This document shows, piece after piece, positions 1 to 8,361 of a stretch of DNA of 64,000 nt; the first letter of the stretch is position 1, and each line of letters begins with the position of its first letter. Made by a program: the position numbers and the translations under genes. The notes below the pieces were generated by a model. That model worked only from the letters and a program-made list of their open reading frames with translations, did no database searches and was not told the DNA's origin. The stretch covers positions 248,001 to 312,000 of the forward strand of contig CBDHHO010000004.1 in the NCBI GenBank assembly GCA_965263485.1, given 5' to 3'. The DNA is from Haliotispira sp965263485. Its GTDB lineage: Bacteria > Spirochaetota > Spirochaetia > SP-2023.

Positions 1-245
1 AGCCGGCGCACAGCATCGACCCGGGTCGGGCTCTCTGTTTTTTTAGAAGTGTTCGCAGGTGGCCCGTCGGCATAAATATACAGGGTGCTGGCCGGGGCCA
101 GGCCGTTGGCCGCCAGGGAGCCCAGACTCTTTTCCAGCAGCTGCGGGCGCTGGTAGCAGAATAACACGATGGGGGCACAGGAGCCCCGGAGGCCGAAGTT
201 GTTCCGGGCGGTCTTTTCAGCTGTTTTGCGGGCTGTCGGGGCCAT
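1..245 (-). CDS. Glycosyltransferase, N-terminal part (runs off window)
   Basis: A leftward reading frame starts at the ATG at 245-243 and stays open to the window edge (81 codons). GGAG lies about 7 nt upstream of the ATG. After a 25-residue hydrophilic leader it reads APIVLFCYQRPQLLEKSLG, then LYIYADGPP. This is the start of a GT-A fold nucleotide-sugar transferase as in the family with PIVLFVYNRP...IFSDGPK. It is divergent from the DegT aminotransferase at 312, so both probably belong to a polysaccharide or glycan locus extending to the left. The acceptor and donor cannot be told from this fragment. Confidence 0.7.
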   Translation of the reverse strand, partial: MAPTARKTAEKTARNNFGLRGSCAPIVLFCYQRPQLLEKSLGSLAANGLAPASTLYIYADGPPANTSKKTESPTRVDAVRR

Positions 246-311
246 GGGGTCTCCGGGGCTCGGCTTACCGGACTGCTGGACAGCGCCTAGCTTTTTATCC
301 AGAATACCGCC

Positions 312-1469
312 ATGCAATTTATTGATTTACAGCAGCAGCAGCAGCAGATCCGTGACTCTGTGCGCGAAAATATAGCAAAAGTGCTGGAGCATGGAAAGTA
401 TATTGACGGGCCGGAGGTCGGCCAATTAGAGCGGAAGATGGAGGCTCTGCTGGGCGATCAGGTCCGGGCTGTAGGCTGCGCCAACGGCACCGATGCCATT
501 CAGGTGGCCTGCATGGCCCTGGGCCTCCGCCCGGGAGCTGAGGTAATTACCCCGGCATTGAGTTTTATGGCCACGGTCGAAGCTCCGGTAATGCTGGGAC
601 TCAGGCCGGTCTTTGTCGATGTGGAAGAAGCCACGGGCAACCTCGACCCCGCGGGTCTGGAAGCCGCTATCACGGATAAGACCCGCTTGATTTTGCCGGT
701 CAGTCTCTACGGTCAGTGTGCCAACTACACCGAAATCAACCGCATCGCGGCCCGGCACGGCATTCCCGTGCTCGAAGACGGGGCCGAGAGCTTCGGGGCC
801 CGGCACTGTGGCCTGGCTTCGGGCAGCCTCTGCGATCTGGGCATCACCAGCTTTTTCCCGGGCAAGCCACTGGGTTGCTATGGCGACGGGGGGATGGTCT
901 TTGTGCGCAAGTCGCCCCTCAGCGGTAATCATAATGCAGGGGAGCTGGCGGCCCGGCTCCGGCGCATCTGTCACCACGGGCAGGACGGTCGCTACTGCCA
1001 CACCTCAATCGGCGTCAACAGCCGCCTGGACACTTTGCAGGCCGCGATACTGCTGGCCAAGCTGCCTCTGCTGCTCGGTGAGCAGCGCAGAAAACAGGAG
1101 ATCGCCCGGCGCTACGGTGAAGCATTGCGCAGCAGATTCGGTCTGCTTGAAGTACCGCGGCCGGCCCATGAATCGGCCCATGAATCGGCCCATGAATCGG
1201 CCCATGAATCAGCTCATGGCTACTTTCCGATTCTGGCACAAGGGAGCGCGCAGCGCGAACTGCTGCTTGAGAATCTCCGGAAGGAGCAGATCCCCTGTGG
1301 TCTGCATTTTCCCTGTCTGCATACCCAGGCTGCAGTCGCACACCTAGGCTATCGCGAGGGAGACTTTCCTGTGGCCGAGCGCATCGCCCGCAGCGTCATC
1401 ACGATTCCAATGCATGCCTATTTGACGGATGCCGAAGTCGAGCAGGTGATTGACTGCGTGCTGGGTTGA
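312..1469 (+). CDS. DegT/DnrJ/EryC1 sugar aminotransferase
   Basis: A 385-aa PLP-dependent aminotransferase, which in this family converts a nucleotide-linked keto-sugar to an amino-sugar for surface glycan synthesis. The N-terminus MQFIDL is typical of WbpE/WlbC-like members. The aspartate of LEDGAES (about D156) and the PLP lysine in FFPGKPLGCYGDGG (about K185) are present. The ribosome binding site is weak. Near residue 284 the protein carries four exact copies of a 12-bp unit, giving an ESAH repeat in a surface segment before the C-terminal lobe. Substrate is unassigned; the divergent glycosyltransferase supports the glycan role. Confidence 0.88.
   Translation: MQFIDLQQQQQQIRDSVRENIAKVLEHGKYIDGPEVGQLERKMEALLGDQVRAVGCANGTDAIQVACMALGLRPGAEVITPALSFMATVEAPVMLGLRPVFVDVEEATGNLDPAGLEAAITDKTRLILPVSLYGQCANYTEINRIAARHGIPVLEDGAESFGARHCGLASGSLCDLGITSFFPGKPLGCYGDGGMVFVRKSPLSGNHNAGELAARLRRICHHGQDGRYCHTSIGVNSRLDTLQAAILLAKLPLLLGEQRRKQEIARRYGEALRSRFGLLEVPRPAHESAHESAHESAHESAHGYFPILAQGSAQRELLLENLRKEQIPCGLHFPCLHTQAAVAHLGYREGDFPVAERIARSVITIPMHAYLTDAEVEQVIDCVLG
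1163..1210 (+). repeat. 12-bp in-frame tandem repeat (4 perfect copies)
   Basis: The unit GGCCCATGAATC occurs four times without error and is followed by a degenerate fifth copy (CAGCTCATGG). It lies inside the aminotransferase gene. The unit length is a multiple of three, so gain or loss of copies keeps the frame and only changes the number of ESAH units. Confidence 0.95.
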
Positions 1470-1494
1470 CATGGGAGCGGCTGTCCGTTCCCCT

Positions 1495-1516
1495 TAAAAA
1501 AAACCCGTTGCGGGGG
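1495..1516 (-). terminator. Possible rho-independent terminator for the tRNA transcript
   Basis: Read leftward, the sequence forms CCCG-CAA-CGGG followed by eight T residues. The stem is short but GC only and the T tract is long. It lies downstream of the leftward tRNA pair and at the end of the convergent aminotransferase gene. The remainder of 1470-1753 has no gene; it holds a degenerate repeat-family end (GATTTTTAGAAGGGCCCC) at about 1605-1622. Confidence 0.45.
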
Positions 1517-1753
1517 TGCGGAGGGTAGAACGGCTCGATTCGATGAGGGAAGTCCAATGAACGGACACCTCGCCTCAGCTGTCGGCAGCCCTGGCGCAAA
1601 ATCAGGATTTTTAGAAGGGCCCCACAGTCTGACCGAAGCCCAAAGCTTTGTTATTCGGAGGGGATTTATTGATGTCGGTAATCGGGACCGTCATCTGTGG
1701 ATAATATCGGAGCGTAAAACAGGATTCGGGCTCCCTGAAAGACATCTCCAAGA

Positions 1754-1825
1754 CATCTCCAGGGGGAATTGAACCCCCGTTGCCAGAATGAAAATCTGGA
1801 GTCCTAACCACTAGACGATGGAGAC
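1754..1825 (-). tRNA. tRNA-Glu (anticodon TTC)
   Basis: Leftward, 72 nt. The acceptor stem GTCTCCA pairs with TGGAGAT, the D arm carries TCTAGTGGTTAGGA, the anticodon stem-loop is CCAGATTTTCATTCTGG with anticodon TTC, and the T arm is GGGGG-TTCAATT-CCCCC. CCA is not encoded. The last ten bases (TGGAGATGTC region) are duplicated just beyond the 3' end at 1741-1750. It is co-transcribed with tRNA-Lys upstream. Confidence 0.95.
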
Positions 1826-1853
1826 AAATTGCACAACCGTTGTCATAAATAGC

Positions 1854-1926
1854 TGAGCCGGACAGGATTCGAACCTGTGACCCACGCATTAAAAGTGCGT
1901 TGCTCTACCAGCTGAGCTACCGGCCC
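1854..1926 (-). tRNA. tRNA-Lys (anticodon TTT)
   Basis: Leftward, 73 nt. The acceptor stem GGGCCGG pairs with CCGGCTC (one G-T pair), the D arm contains AGCTCAGCTGGTAGAGC, the anticodon arm is CGCACTTTTAATGCG with anticodon TTT, and the T arm is ACAGG-TTCGAAT-CCTGT. CCA is not encoded. It precedes tRNA-Glu by 28 nt in one transcript. Confidence 0.96.
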
Positions 1927-1944
1927 TTTCCAAACGGTAGCGGT

Positions 1945-1974
1945 ACTATAGCGAAAGGTCCCCAAAATCGTCAA
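1945..1974 (-). promoter_or_regulatory. Sigma70-type promoter of the tRNA-Lys/tRNA-Glu transcript
   Basis: Read leftward: -35 TTGACG (1974-1969), 18-nt spacer, -10 TATAGT (1950-1945). The predicted start is about 12 nt before the 5' end of tRNA-Lys. Both hexamers differ from consensus by one base. Confidence 0.75.
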
Positions 1975-2050
1975 GAGAGCCCCGTATAGATAGGCTCGCT
2001 TCGCGAAGAAGGGCCTCCGGGCTCCCCACAGACTCACTATGATCAGAAAT

Positions 2051-2407
2051 TCAGGATGGCACGGGATCTTGTTTTTTGGGCTTTTTTAGCGCCAGCACAA
2101 GGAAGCCTATCACAGTCACGATATACAGAACGGGAACGATAACCAACAGATCCACTCGAATCGGCGCACCTACTTGATGTCTTGTCCAATAAAAATATAG
2201 CCATGTCTCATAAATGCCGTATGCCAGCCATACAGCGATCATCACAATGAAACTGATGGCGGTTCTTCTTGGGAGAGCAACGCGGCCTTTCCCGATGTAT
2301 ATGACATACAGAAGCAGCGATATCACCCCGGCGGGGATGAGCCCAGTGCCCGGCTTCCCCATGAACCAAGCAAAGGGGCGGTGTATATAAAAAAGTAAGT
2401 CAGACAT
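2051..2407 (-). CDS. Small membrane protein, unknown function
   Basis: 118 aa from the ATG at 2407, which has AGGAGA seven bases upstream; a longer reading from 2434 lacks such a site. It shows about three to four hydrophobic segments (GLIPAGVISLLLYVIYIG, ISFIVMIAVWLAYGIY, LLVIVPVLYIVTVIGFLVLAL) and ends in a basic tail KKPKKQDPVPS. I do not recognise the family. It stands alone between the tRNA pair and dnaX. Confidence 0.65.
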   Translation of the reverse strand: MSDLLFYIHRPFAWFMGKPGTGLIPAGVISLLLYVIYIGKGRVALPRRTAISFIVMIAVWLAYGIYETWLYFYWTRHQVGAPIRVDLLVIVPVLYIVTVIGFLVLALKKPKKQDPVPS

Positions 2408-2461
2408 GTTTGTTCTCCTTATATTCAGCGGCAATTATATCTGCCCGGTTTCTCTGTGTAA

Positions 2462-2575
2462 AGCAAAGCTCCGCTTATCTGGCCCCTGCTGCTTTTCAAG
2501 GAAGGTCGGGCCTTGCTGCGCACGGCCCTCCCCTGTTTCTCCCATCAAAACAGCGATACCATTTGGGGAGGTCCC
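2462..2575. repeat. Degenerate repeat-family element with one GC-rich unit
   Basis: This gap holds one copy of the GC-rich unit (GGAAGGTCGGGCC...GGCCCTCCCC) and ends in ATTTGGGGAGGTCCCC, a degraded version of the family terminus. The dnaX tau stop codon TAG directly abuts this end on the opposite strand. Confidence 0.6.
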
Positions 2576-3627
2576 CTATAACTTTGTTTCGACTTTTTGC
2601 CGCAAGCGAACTTCTTTGACCTGAGCCAGCAGCACCCGCTGTAATATCTGTAAATCCTTGGGCAACTGAGAATAGTCATCGATAATCTGCTCTGAGAGCA
2701 CCTGCTCTTCCAAAGCTCTGAGGGGAGAAGCAGTGAGCGGCTGTGCCTGCTGATTTGCTGGTCGGCTGTCGTTGACCCAAGTCGCAGCGAGATCCTTGCT
2801 GGGTTCAGTCCCGGCAGGGGGCGAACCCGCCTGTTGATCCTCTCTATCCCCTGTCTTTGCCCGCTCTGCCTGACCTGATTTCACCTGGCCCGGCTTTGTC
2901 TGTTGTTCTGACTTTACGCCTAAAGCCACTTGAGGCACTGGCCGGTTTTCTTGAATCCGCTGCTCTCCGGACGCGGTTCCCTTCCTGCTTGTTTGCGGGC
3001 ATTGTTTTACTTCGTCCGGTGGCCCCCACTGCGGGGGCGGATTGTCGTGCTGATTGAGGAAGCTCAGGCGGGCGATGGGCGAAACCGGGCTAGAGGCCAA
3101 TTCCTGCTGGAAAAAACGCAGCAGCAGGCTGTTACTGTCTTTGAAGTACCGCTGCACTTTTGCCTCGAGCAGGATAATCTCGAGACTCTGGCTTTCGGGC
3201 AGCCAGGTCCAGCAGGCTTCGGCCAGAAAGCGGGCCAGCTGGGGCTGCTTATGTTTGAGTTGCTGAACTATTCTGCGCCTCAGTTCTCGGGCCACGTTAG
3301 AACAAGCAGCGAGCGCGGGCAGGGTCGGTGTTTCGTGTCCCGGCGCCACTGTCGTATCTGTTTCAACCGGCTCAGACACGGTGGCCGGACGGGGCCCTTT
3401 CTGCTCCGGGCCCGGAGGACTGCCTGTCTGGACCGCAGTCGGAGCGCTTGCGGATTCAGATATGAGAAGCTGAGTTGGTTCGGGGGGGGCCGCTTTAGAA
3501 GCATTCGCTTCCGGTGTTTCCGGTGCTGGGGAGCTGGCCGCGCCCGACTCCTGCATGTGAATGCGGACAGTCGGAGGGGAATTATGGGGGGAGCTGTCAT
3601 CCCTCAGGCGATCAAAGTTTTTTTTTT
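2576..3627 (-). CDS. dnaX: DnaX tau-specific C-terminal region, in the -1 frame
   Basis: After the ten-A run (3627-3618) the -1 frame continues without a stop through NFDRLRDDSSPHN, across the gamma stop, into a Pro/Ala/Glu-rich linker and then a conserved-looking helical region (RRRIVQQLKHKQPQLARFL...). It ends at 2576. With the shared N-terminus this gives a tau of about 762 aa. Tau C-terminal domains contact DnaB helicase and the polymerase alpha subunit. The internal ATG at 3556 has no convincing ribosome binding site, so separate translation is unlikely. Slippage by ribosome or RNA polymerase is the simplest reading. Confidence 0.82.
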
Positions 3628-4863
3628 GGTCTCCGCTGCGGTGTCTGCGCTTATCGGGCCGGATAACTGTTGGTCGTAGTCGGGCAGACCCCGCTGAAGC
3701 CGGGTGGTCAATTCTTCTAGGCGCTGCAACTGTCGGGAACTGCTGCTGTAATGCCGCAGTTGAGAAAGCTCAAACAGCAACAGCTCGAATTCAAATTGCT
3801 CGTTTATCGAGTAGCGCAAGTTGCGGTACAGACTGAAACAGCGTTCCAGGATGTGGCACAGTTGCTCGCTGTTCCAGCACTGCAAGGCCTTGGAGCTGTA
3901 ATGGCCGGGAGGATAGGGCAGCAGCAGTTGCAGCTGCTGTTCGTTGAGCCCGCTTTGCAACAACAGTAAGGCCCGCAGGTAGTCGCACAGATCGATCAGC
4001 AGCTGATCCAGTGAAGTACCGCCATGGATGATCTGCTGATACAGGCTGATGGCCACTTCCAGATTGGTGTCGATCAGGGCATCGCAGAGTTTGCCCAGTT
4101 GATCGACAGCGATCAGACCCATTTTCTGCTGGATCAGTTCCAGACTCAGGACCTGCTTCGGCCCTTCTGCTTCGCCACTGCAGAATGAAACCACCTGATC
4201 AAACAGAGTATAGGCATCTCGCATGGAACCTTTGGCTTCACGAGCTATCCAGATCAGGGCCTCATTGCGGTATTGCAAGCCAATTTCGCCGCAGGCTTTG
4301 CTTAGATTCTCCTGAATCAGAATTAATGGGACCAGGTGAAAGTTATAGTGTTGACAGCGACTGCGCACCGTCAGCGGTACTTTGTGAATTTCGGTAGTGG
4401 CAAAAATAAAGACGATATATTCGGGTGGTTCTTCGATGGTTTTCAACAACGCGTTAAAGGCGCTGTTGGAGAGCATGTGCACCTCATCGATAATAAATAT
4501 TTTATATTTAGAAGAACTAGGAGAATAGAGTACTTCGTCTTTAATATCTCGAATATCTTCCACACTGGTGTGCGATGCGCCATCGATCTCGATGACATCC
4601 ATGGCTTTCCCCGCCAGGATATCGCGACAGTTGGGGCATTTCCCGCAGGGGTTGCTGCTTGGCCCTTGCCCGCAGTTCAGAGCTCGCGCCAGGATACGCG
4701 CTGTCGAAGTCTTGCCCACACCGCGCGGCCCGGAAAACAGATATGCATGGGCAATGCGGCCACTGCTCAGGGCGTTGTGCAGGGTTTGCTGCACAAAGTC
4801 CTGCCCTGAGAGTTGTGCCAAATTATGGGGGCGGCGGCGGGTGGCAGTTACTTGGTATTCCAT
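3604..4863 (-). CDS. dnaX: DNA polymerase III clamp-loader subunit, gamma form
   Basis: 419 aa in the initial frame. It is the AAA+ motor of the replisome clamp loader. Walker A GPRGVGKTS (about residue 46), zinc-module cysteines around NPCGKCPNC, Walker B IIDEVHML, sensor-1 FIFATTE and arginine-finger SRC (VRSRCQ) are all present. The frame ends at a TGA five codons after a run of ten A, giving a KKKTLIA tail. The open frame downstream carries the tau region, so the short product equals gamma. The start at 4863 gives MEYQVTATRRRP, the expected family N-terminus. Confidence 0.93.
   Translation of the reverse strand: MEYQVTATRRRPHNLAQLSGQDFVQQTLHNALSSGRIAHAYLFSGPRGVGKTSTARILARALNCGQGPSSNPCGKCPNCRDILAGKAMDVIEIDGASHTSVEDIRDIKDEVLYSPSSSKYKIFIIDEVHMLSNSAFNALLKTIEEPPEYIVFIFATTEIHKVPLTVRSRCQHYNFHLVPLILIQENLSKACGEIGLQYRNEALIWIAREAKGSMRDAYTLFDQVVSFCSGEAEGPKQVLSLELIQQKMGLIAVDQLGKLCDALIDTNLEVAISLYQQIIHGGTSLDQLLIDLCDYLRALLLLQSGLNEQQLQLLLPYPPGHYSSKALQCWNSEQLCHILERCFSLYRNLRYSINEQFEFELLLFELSQLRHYSSSSRQLQRLEELTTRLQRGLPDYDQQLSGPISADTAAETKKKTLIA
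3618..3627 (-). promoter_or_regulatory. dnaX: dnaX slippery site (ten A residues in the mRNA)
   Basis: The mRNA reads ACC AAA AAA AAA ACT, so lysine codons can re-pair after a -1 step, and the homopolymer also allows transcriptional slippage as known for Thermus dnaX. GGAG lies just upstream of the run, comparable to the internal Shine-Dalgarno stimulator of E. coli dnaX. The zero-frame TGA follows five codons after the run. Confidence 0.75.
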
Positions 4864-5174
4864 GCTCTGAGGTCGGATTGTAGCAAAACGAAGCTTTCTG
4901 GGGAAGCTCCCGGTGGGCTATCGGAGATACCCATAGCACTATGGGGACGCTTAAAAACTTCAGGGGACCTCCCAATAGACTCCCGCAGGAGTGACAAATT
5001 TTTACGGGAGTGACAAACATGTATCGTACTCTGCGGATCCGTGGTTCCCTACCCGCAGGCCAGAAAACAGGCAAAGCAAAGCGGCCCCGCTTTGGGCGGG
5101 GCCGCTGAGGCCGCAAAGAGGGCGGGGCCGCTGAGGCCGCTACCGGCCAGACAGGGACTTCACGTAGGGCAGGT
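4864..5174. other. Intergenic region with repeat remnants
   Basis: No gene is visible. At 4909-4975 there are two degraded family ends (GGGGACGCTTAAAAACTTC and GGGGACCTCCCAATAG). At 5096-5142 the block GGGCGGGGCCGCTGAGGCCGC occurs twice with a 27-bp period. A strong hairpin lies at 5080-5106. Confidence 0.6.
5080..5106. terminator. GC-rich hairpin, possible transcription terminator
   Basis: AGCGGCCCCGC (5080-5090) pairs perfectly with GCGGGGCCGCT (5096-5106) around a 5-nt loop. It sits just past the stop of the leftward lipoprotein gene. No T tract follows on either strand, so termination is uncertain. Confidence 0.4.
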
Positions 5175-6905
5175 CTATTGTACCGAGATGGCGACGGTTT
5201 GAGTCACTGTACCCGTGTAGTTCCCCTTGCCCGTGACCGTAACCTCATAATTCGCAGAAGAGCCTGCCGTAGCAGTACCATCGGAGCCACCCATCAACGC
5301 AGAAACACTAGGCAGGTTAACAATACGGAAGCTTACGCCTGAAAGAGCTGTCGCCGAGGGCTCTATCGACAATGTGTAGTGAACCCCAGATCTCAGGGTC
5401 TTCCCTCCCACTGTAACTTTTACCGAAATCTGGGATTCCCCGGTGGTAGTGGTAGTAGATTTGATAGTAAACGCGTTATTCGTACCCACCGTCACCGTGG
5501 CACCTGAGATATCTGCCCTCACCGCCAGTGGCCCCGCTTTGGTGTTTGCCGTTCCTCCCTCGCTGTCGCTCACTGTTACCGCAATCTCATAGTCGCCCAG
5601 CTCCCAGTCCGCTGCCGGGGCAAATGTCGCTGTGGTATTCCCGGGAAAGTCTGTCCAGGAAGTTGCGCCGCTCCTGCGGTAATGCCACTGGTACGAGAGC
5701 GTGTCCCGCTCCTTGTCCGAGGCGCTCACCGTGTAGACCAGACTGCCGCCTCGCACAGCATACGTTGCATCACCCGCTGCCGTCACACTGGCAATCGCGG
5801 GCGCGATGTTCAGCCGCAGTGTCCGGGTCACCGATACTGTGTTTTGCCCATCTCCCACATCGGCCCGTACCAGCACATTATGGCGCTCATTCGCTGCCAT
5901 CGCCTCGATCTCGCTATCGCTCTTGCCCCTCACGGGGGAGTAAAATCGCCGATCAAGTAACGAAGACTGCTCGGCACCGTTTATCTTGGTGCTTCCCTCA
6001 TACCACTTATAGCTCAGGGCATCCCCTTCCGGGTCCGTAGCAGTCACGAAGAAACCCAGTGCCGGGGTTTGGGCATTCACATCCGCCAACTGAAAGCGGC
6101 TGTTCTCTGTCGGGGTCGCTCCGGTAAAGCTTGCTGTGGGCGCACTATTCGCCCTGACTTCCACTGCCTTCGGCCCCGCTTTGGTATTTGCCGTTCCTCC
6201 CTCGCTGTCGCTCACTGTTACCGCAATCTCATAGTTGCCCAGCGGCCAGTTTGCTGCCGGGGCAAATGTCGCTGTGGTATTCCCGGTAAAGTCTGTCCAG
6301 GAAGTTGCGCCACTTCTGCGGTAATGCCACTGGTACGAGAGCGTGTCCCCCTCAGGGTCAGATGCGCTCACCGTGTAGACCAGAGTCTCGCCTGCCTTAA
6401 TACTTGTTGCACCGCCCGCCGCCGTCACACTGGCAATTGATGGCGCACGGTTGGCACCGGCGGACTCAGCAGCCCCGCTTTCCAAGCTCTTCAGCTCCGC
6501 CTCCAGTTTCTTCAGCTCCTGTTCATCCTTATCGGACAGGGCACTGTTTATCCTCGCGACAAAATCGTCCAGCTCGTCCTGTTCCGCAGGACTCAGATCA
6601 CCTTCAGGCCTAGCCACAAGCTTTACAAACCGGTTCCGTTCCGTTTCGTGCAGGCCTCCCGCCTGTAGAAGTTCGGCCAGTTCTTTCTGCTTCTCCGCGC
6701 TCAGCGAAGATACCTCCTTCGGCAGATTCGGGCCGAGCCCAATATCTTCGGGGGGGCCACAGGCCAGTGCCAGGAAAAAGATGGAAAGGAGGGCGAATGG
6801 GCGCAAAAACACCACGGGGAAAGAAAATTTCCTGCGGTATAGCGCTGAGTTTGGGGTTTCCCGGGCGATGAGCGATGAGCGATTTTTACTGAACTTGTGT
6901 TCCAT
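5175..6905 (-). CDS. Lipoprotein with repeated Ig-like domains
   Basis: 576 aa. GAGGAG lies about 10 nt before the ATG at 6905. A basic n-region and hydrophobic stretch end in the lipobox LALAC (Cys about 49), so the mature protein is probably lipid-anchored. An alpha-helical Glu/Lys-rich segment (about 65-145) is followed by PKD/cadherin-like beta domains with the motif SASDPEGDTLSYQWHY. Two of these domains (about 155-250 and 375-460) are nearly identical in protein and DNA, showing recent duplication. The C-terminal part resembles a Thr/Gly-rich Ig-like domain. Likely surface or periplasmic; ligand unknown. Confidence 0.8.
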   Translation of the reverse strand: MEHKFSKNRSSLIARETPNSALYRRKFSFPVVFLRPFALLSIFFLALACGPPEDIGLGPNLPKEVSSLSAEKQKELAELLQAGGLHETERNRFVKLVARPEGDLSPAEQDELDDFVARINSALSDKDEQELKKLEAELKSLESGAAESAGANRAPSIASVTAAGGATSIKAGETLVYTVSASDPEGDTLSYQWHYRRSGATSWTDFTGNTTATFAPAANWPLGNYEIAVTVSDSEGGTANTKAGPKAVEVRANSAPTASFTGATPTENSRFQLADVNAQTPALGFFVTATDPEGDALSYKWYEGSTKINGAEQSSLLDRRFYSPVRGKSDSEIEAMAANERHNVLVRADVGDGQNTVSVTRTLRLNIAPAIASVTAAGDATYAVRGGSLVYTVSASDKERDTLSYQWHYRRSGATSWTDFPGNTTATFAPAADWELGDYEIAVTVSDSEGGTANTKAGPLAVRADISGATVTVGTNNAFTIKSTTTTTGESQISVKVTVGGKTLRSGVHYTLSIEPSATALSGVSFRIVNLPSVSALMGGSDGTATAGSSANYEVTVTGKGNYTGTVTQTVAISVQ

Positions 6906-6977
6906 GGTGCAATACTCCTCGGTATTATTACGCGATTACGCGAAATAACGCATAAATCGAAATAACGCATAAATTAT

Positions 6978-7370
6978 GGGGACCTCTAAAAATGGTATCG
7001 CTTCGCGAGAATTGTACAATCGCTCTGCTTCTGTTTTGTCTTGGCCGCAGCGATTGTACCGCGTTTTGATGCCAGACGAAGGCTCCCATGCGAGCTGGCG
7101 CAGCATGGGAGAGGGGAGGGCCTTGCGCAGCTAGGCCCGACCATCCTTTTCTGCGAGCCTGTGCAGCATTGGAGAAATGGGAAGGCCCGTGCACAGCTAG
7201 GCCCGACCTTCAGCAAAGAGCCTGCTTCCTCTCTTTCGTGACAGTGGTAAATGGCGGGGCGAAGCAGGCCGTTTGCCACAAACCCTGCCGTAAGGCAGAA
7301 CCTTTACTCCGTGAAAAAGACCGAGTCTGGTGCGGCATCTTTCTGTGATGGGGAATTTTTAGAGGTCCCC
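6978..7370. mobile_element. Non-autonomous element, 393 bp, with 4-bp target duplication
   Basis: The left end GGGGACCTCTAAAAAT and right end GGAATTTTTAGAGGTCCCC are inverted copies. The element is flanked by TTAT on both sides (6974-6977 and 7371-7374). It has no coding capacity. Inside are two inverted-orientation copies of the GC-rich unit (about 7100-7215). It fills the gap between the lipoprotein gene and rsmG. Confidence 0.88.
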
Positions 7371-7482
7371 TTATGATATTCCGACCAAGGCCGGAATGGT
7401 TCCGATACAATAATAAGATTTCAAAAGCGGAAATATATAATGATTTTGGGGCCGGAGTCAAGGGTAAATTCCAAAGGGGACC

Positions 7483-8361
7483 TCAAATTTTAAAATACAG
7501 CAAACTGCGCTGGTGATCACAGTGTGGCAAAGTGAAAAAGCACTGTTGTGCGGCACCCTCAAGTTGCTGCGCCTTGTGCCAGTTGCCTTTGTAGAGCAGC
7601 ACCCCACCTGTCTTGTCGCTGGGACCCTGAAAGGCCTTTAGCGGCAGGAGCAGGTGCTGCCAGTCTTTTTGCTCCTTTTTGCCGACATTCTTCTGTTTCC
7701 GGAGAGCAGGGCTCAAGGGCCGGAAGGCCCGGCAGGTTACAATCCTTTGCTGAAGTCCGGACTGCCCGAAGGGTTTAAGCGCGTTGGGCTCCTGCCATTT
7801 AAACCACTCTGCTACAGGGTTCTGACAGATCTCCACCCTGTTTTGCAGACCCAGTTCCGCAACCATGGAACGCAGAATGCTGGCCCGCCGCGCGGCGGGC
7901 TCGACCAGAAATATCTGTGGCGGCGGTCCGTCGGACTGCCACAGCTCCAAAAACTGTGTCAGTGGCAGCCCGGGTAAGCCCAGACCGCTGCCGACATCAA
8001 CCAGCTGAATTTCGCAGGGAGGACTCTGCAAGAGGCCCGCACCCGCTAGGAATAGAGCCCCGCTGAGGCTGTCGAGCAAGTGTAAAGCTACGAAGTCTTC
8101 CGCACTCTGCTCGCCCAGCAGATGGAAGGCTCGGTGCCACTGCAGCAGCACCTGAGCATAGGCCCCCAAGGCCTCTTGCAATTCTTGCCGGTGAGCGGCT
8201 AGGAAGCCTGTAAGCGCCTGCCAGGAGTCTGGGGGCTCCGTCCGGGTCTCTTTTGGTTGTTCTGCAGGTATTCCCTGACCCTCGAACAGTTTCCGGCACA
8301 GCTGGTCCAACCCCTCTCGCAGTTGCAGCTCCTGCTCAGGGCCCCACTGCCAGTTCGTCAC
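7483..8361 (-). CDS. rsmG: 16S rRNA (guanine-N7) methyltransferase RsmG
   Basis: 292 aa, somewhat longer than the usual 210-240. It methylates the N7 of a guanine in the 530 loop of 16S rRNA. The SAM-binding motif VDVGSGLGLPGLPL and the preceding FVALHLLDSL are diagnostic. Translation starts at a GTG whose last two bases overlap the TGA of the NicO gene, implying coupling. The last three codons and the stop (FKI-TGA) lie inside a repeat-family terminus at 7474-7495, so the natural C-terminus may have been altered by insertion. Confidence 0.88.
   Translation of the reverse strand: MTNWQWGPEQELQLREGLDQLCRKLFEGQGIPAEQPKETRTEPPDSWQALTGFLAAHRQELQEALGAYAQVLLQWHRAFHLLGEQSAEDFVALHLLDSLSGALFLAGAGLLQSPPCEIQLVDVGSGLGLPGLPLTQFLELWQSDGPPPQIFLVEPAARRASILRSMVAELGLQNRVEICQNPVAEWFKWQEPNALKPFGQSGLQQRIVTCRAFRPLSPALRKQKNVGKKEQKDWQHLLLPLKAFQGPSDKTGGVLLYKGNWHKAQQLEGAAQQCFFTLPHCDHQRSLLYFKI

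Noticed and set aside
3604..3627. dnaX as two separate genes or a simple pseudogene
   Set aside because: The frame switch occurs exactly at a ten-A run in the gamma/tau position, both frames are well formed, and dnaX is essential.
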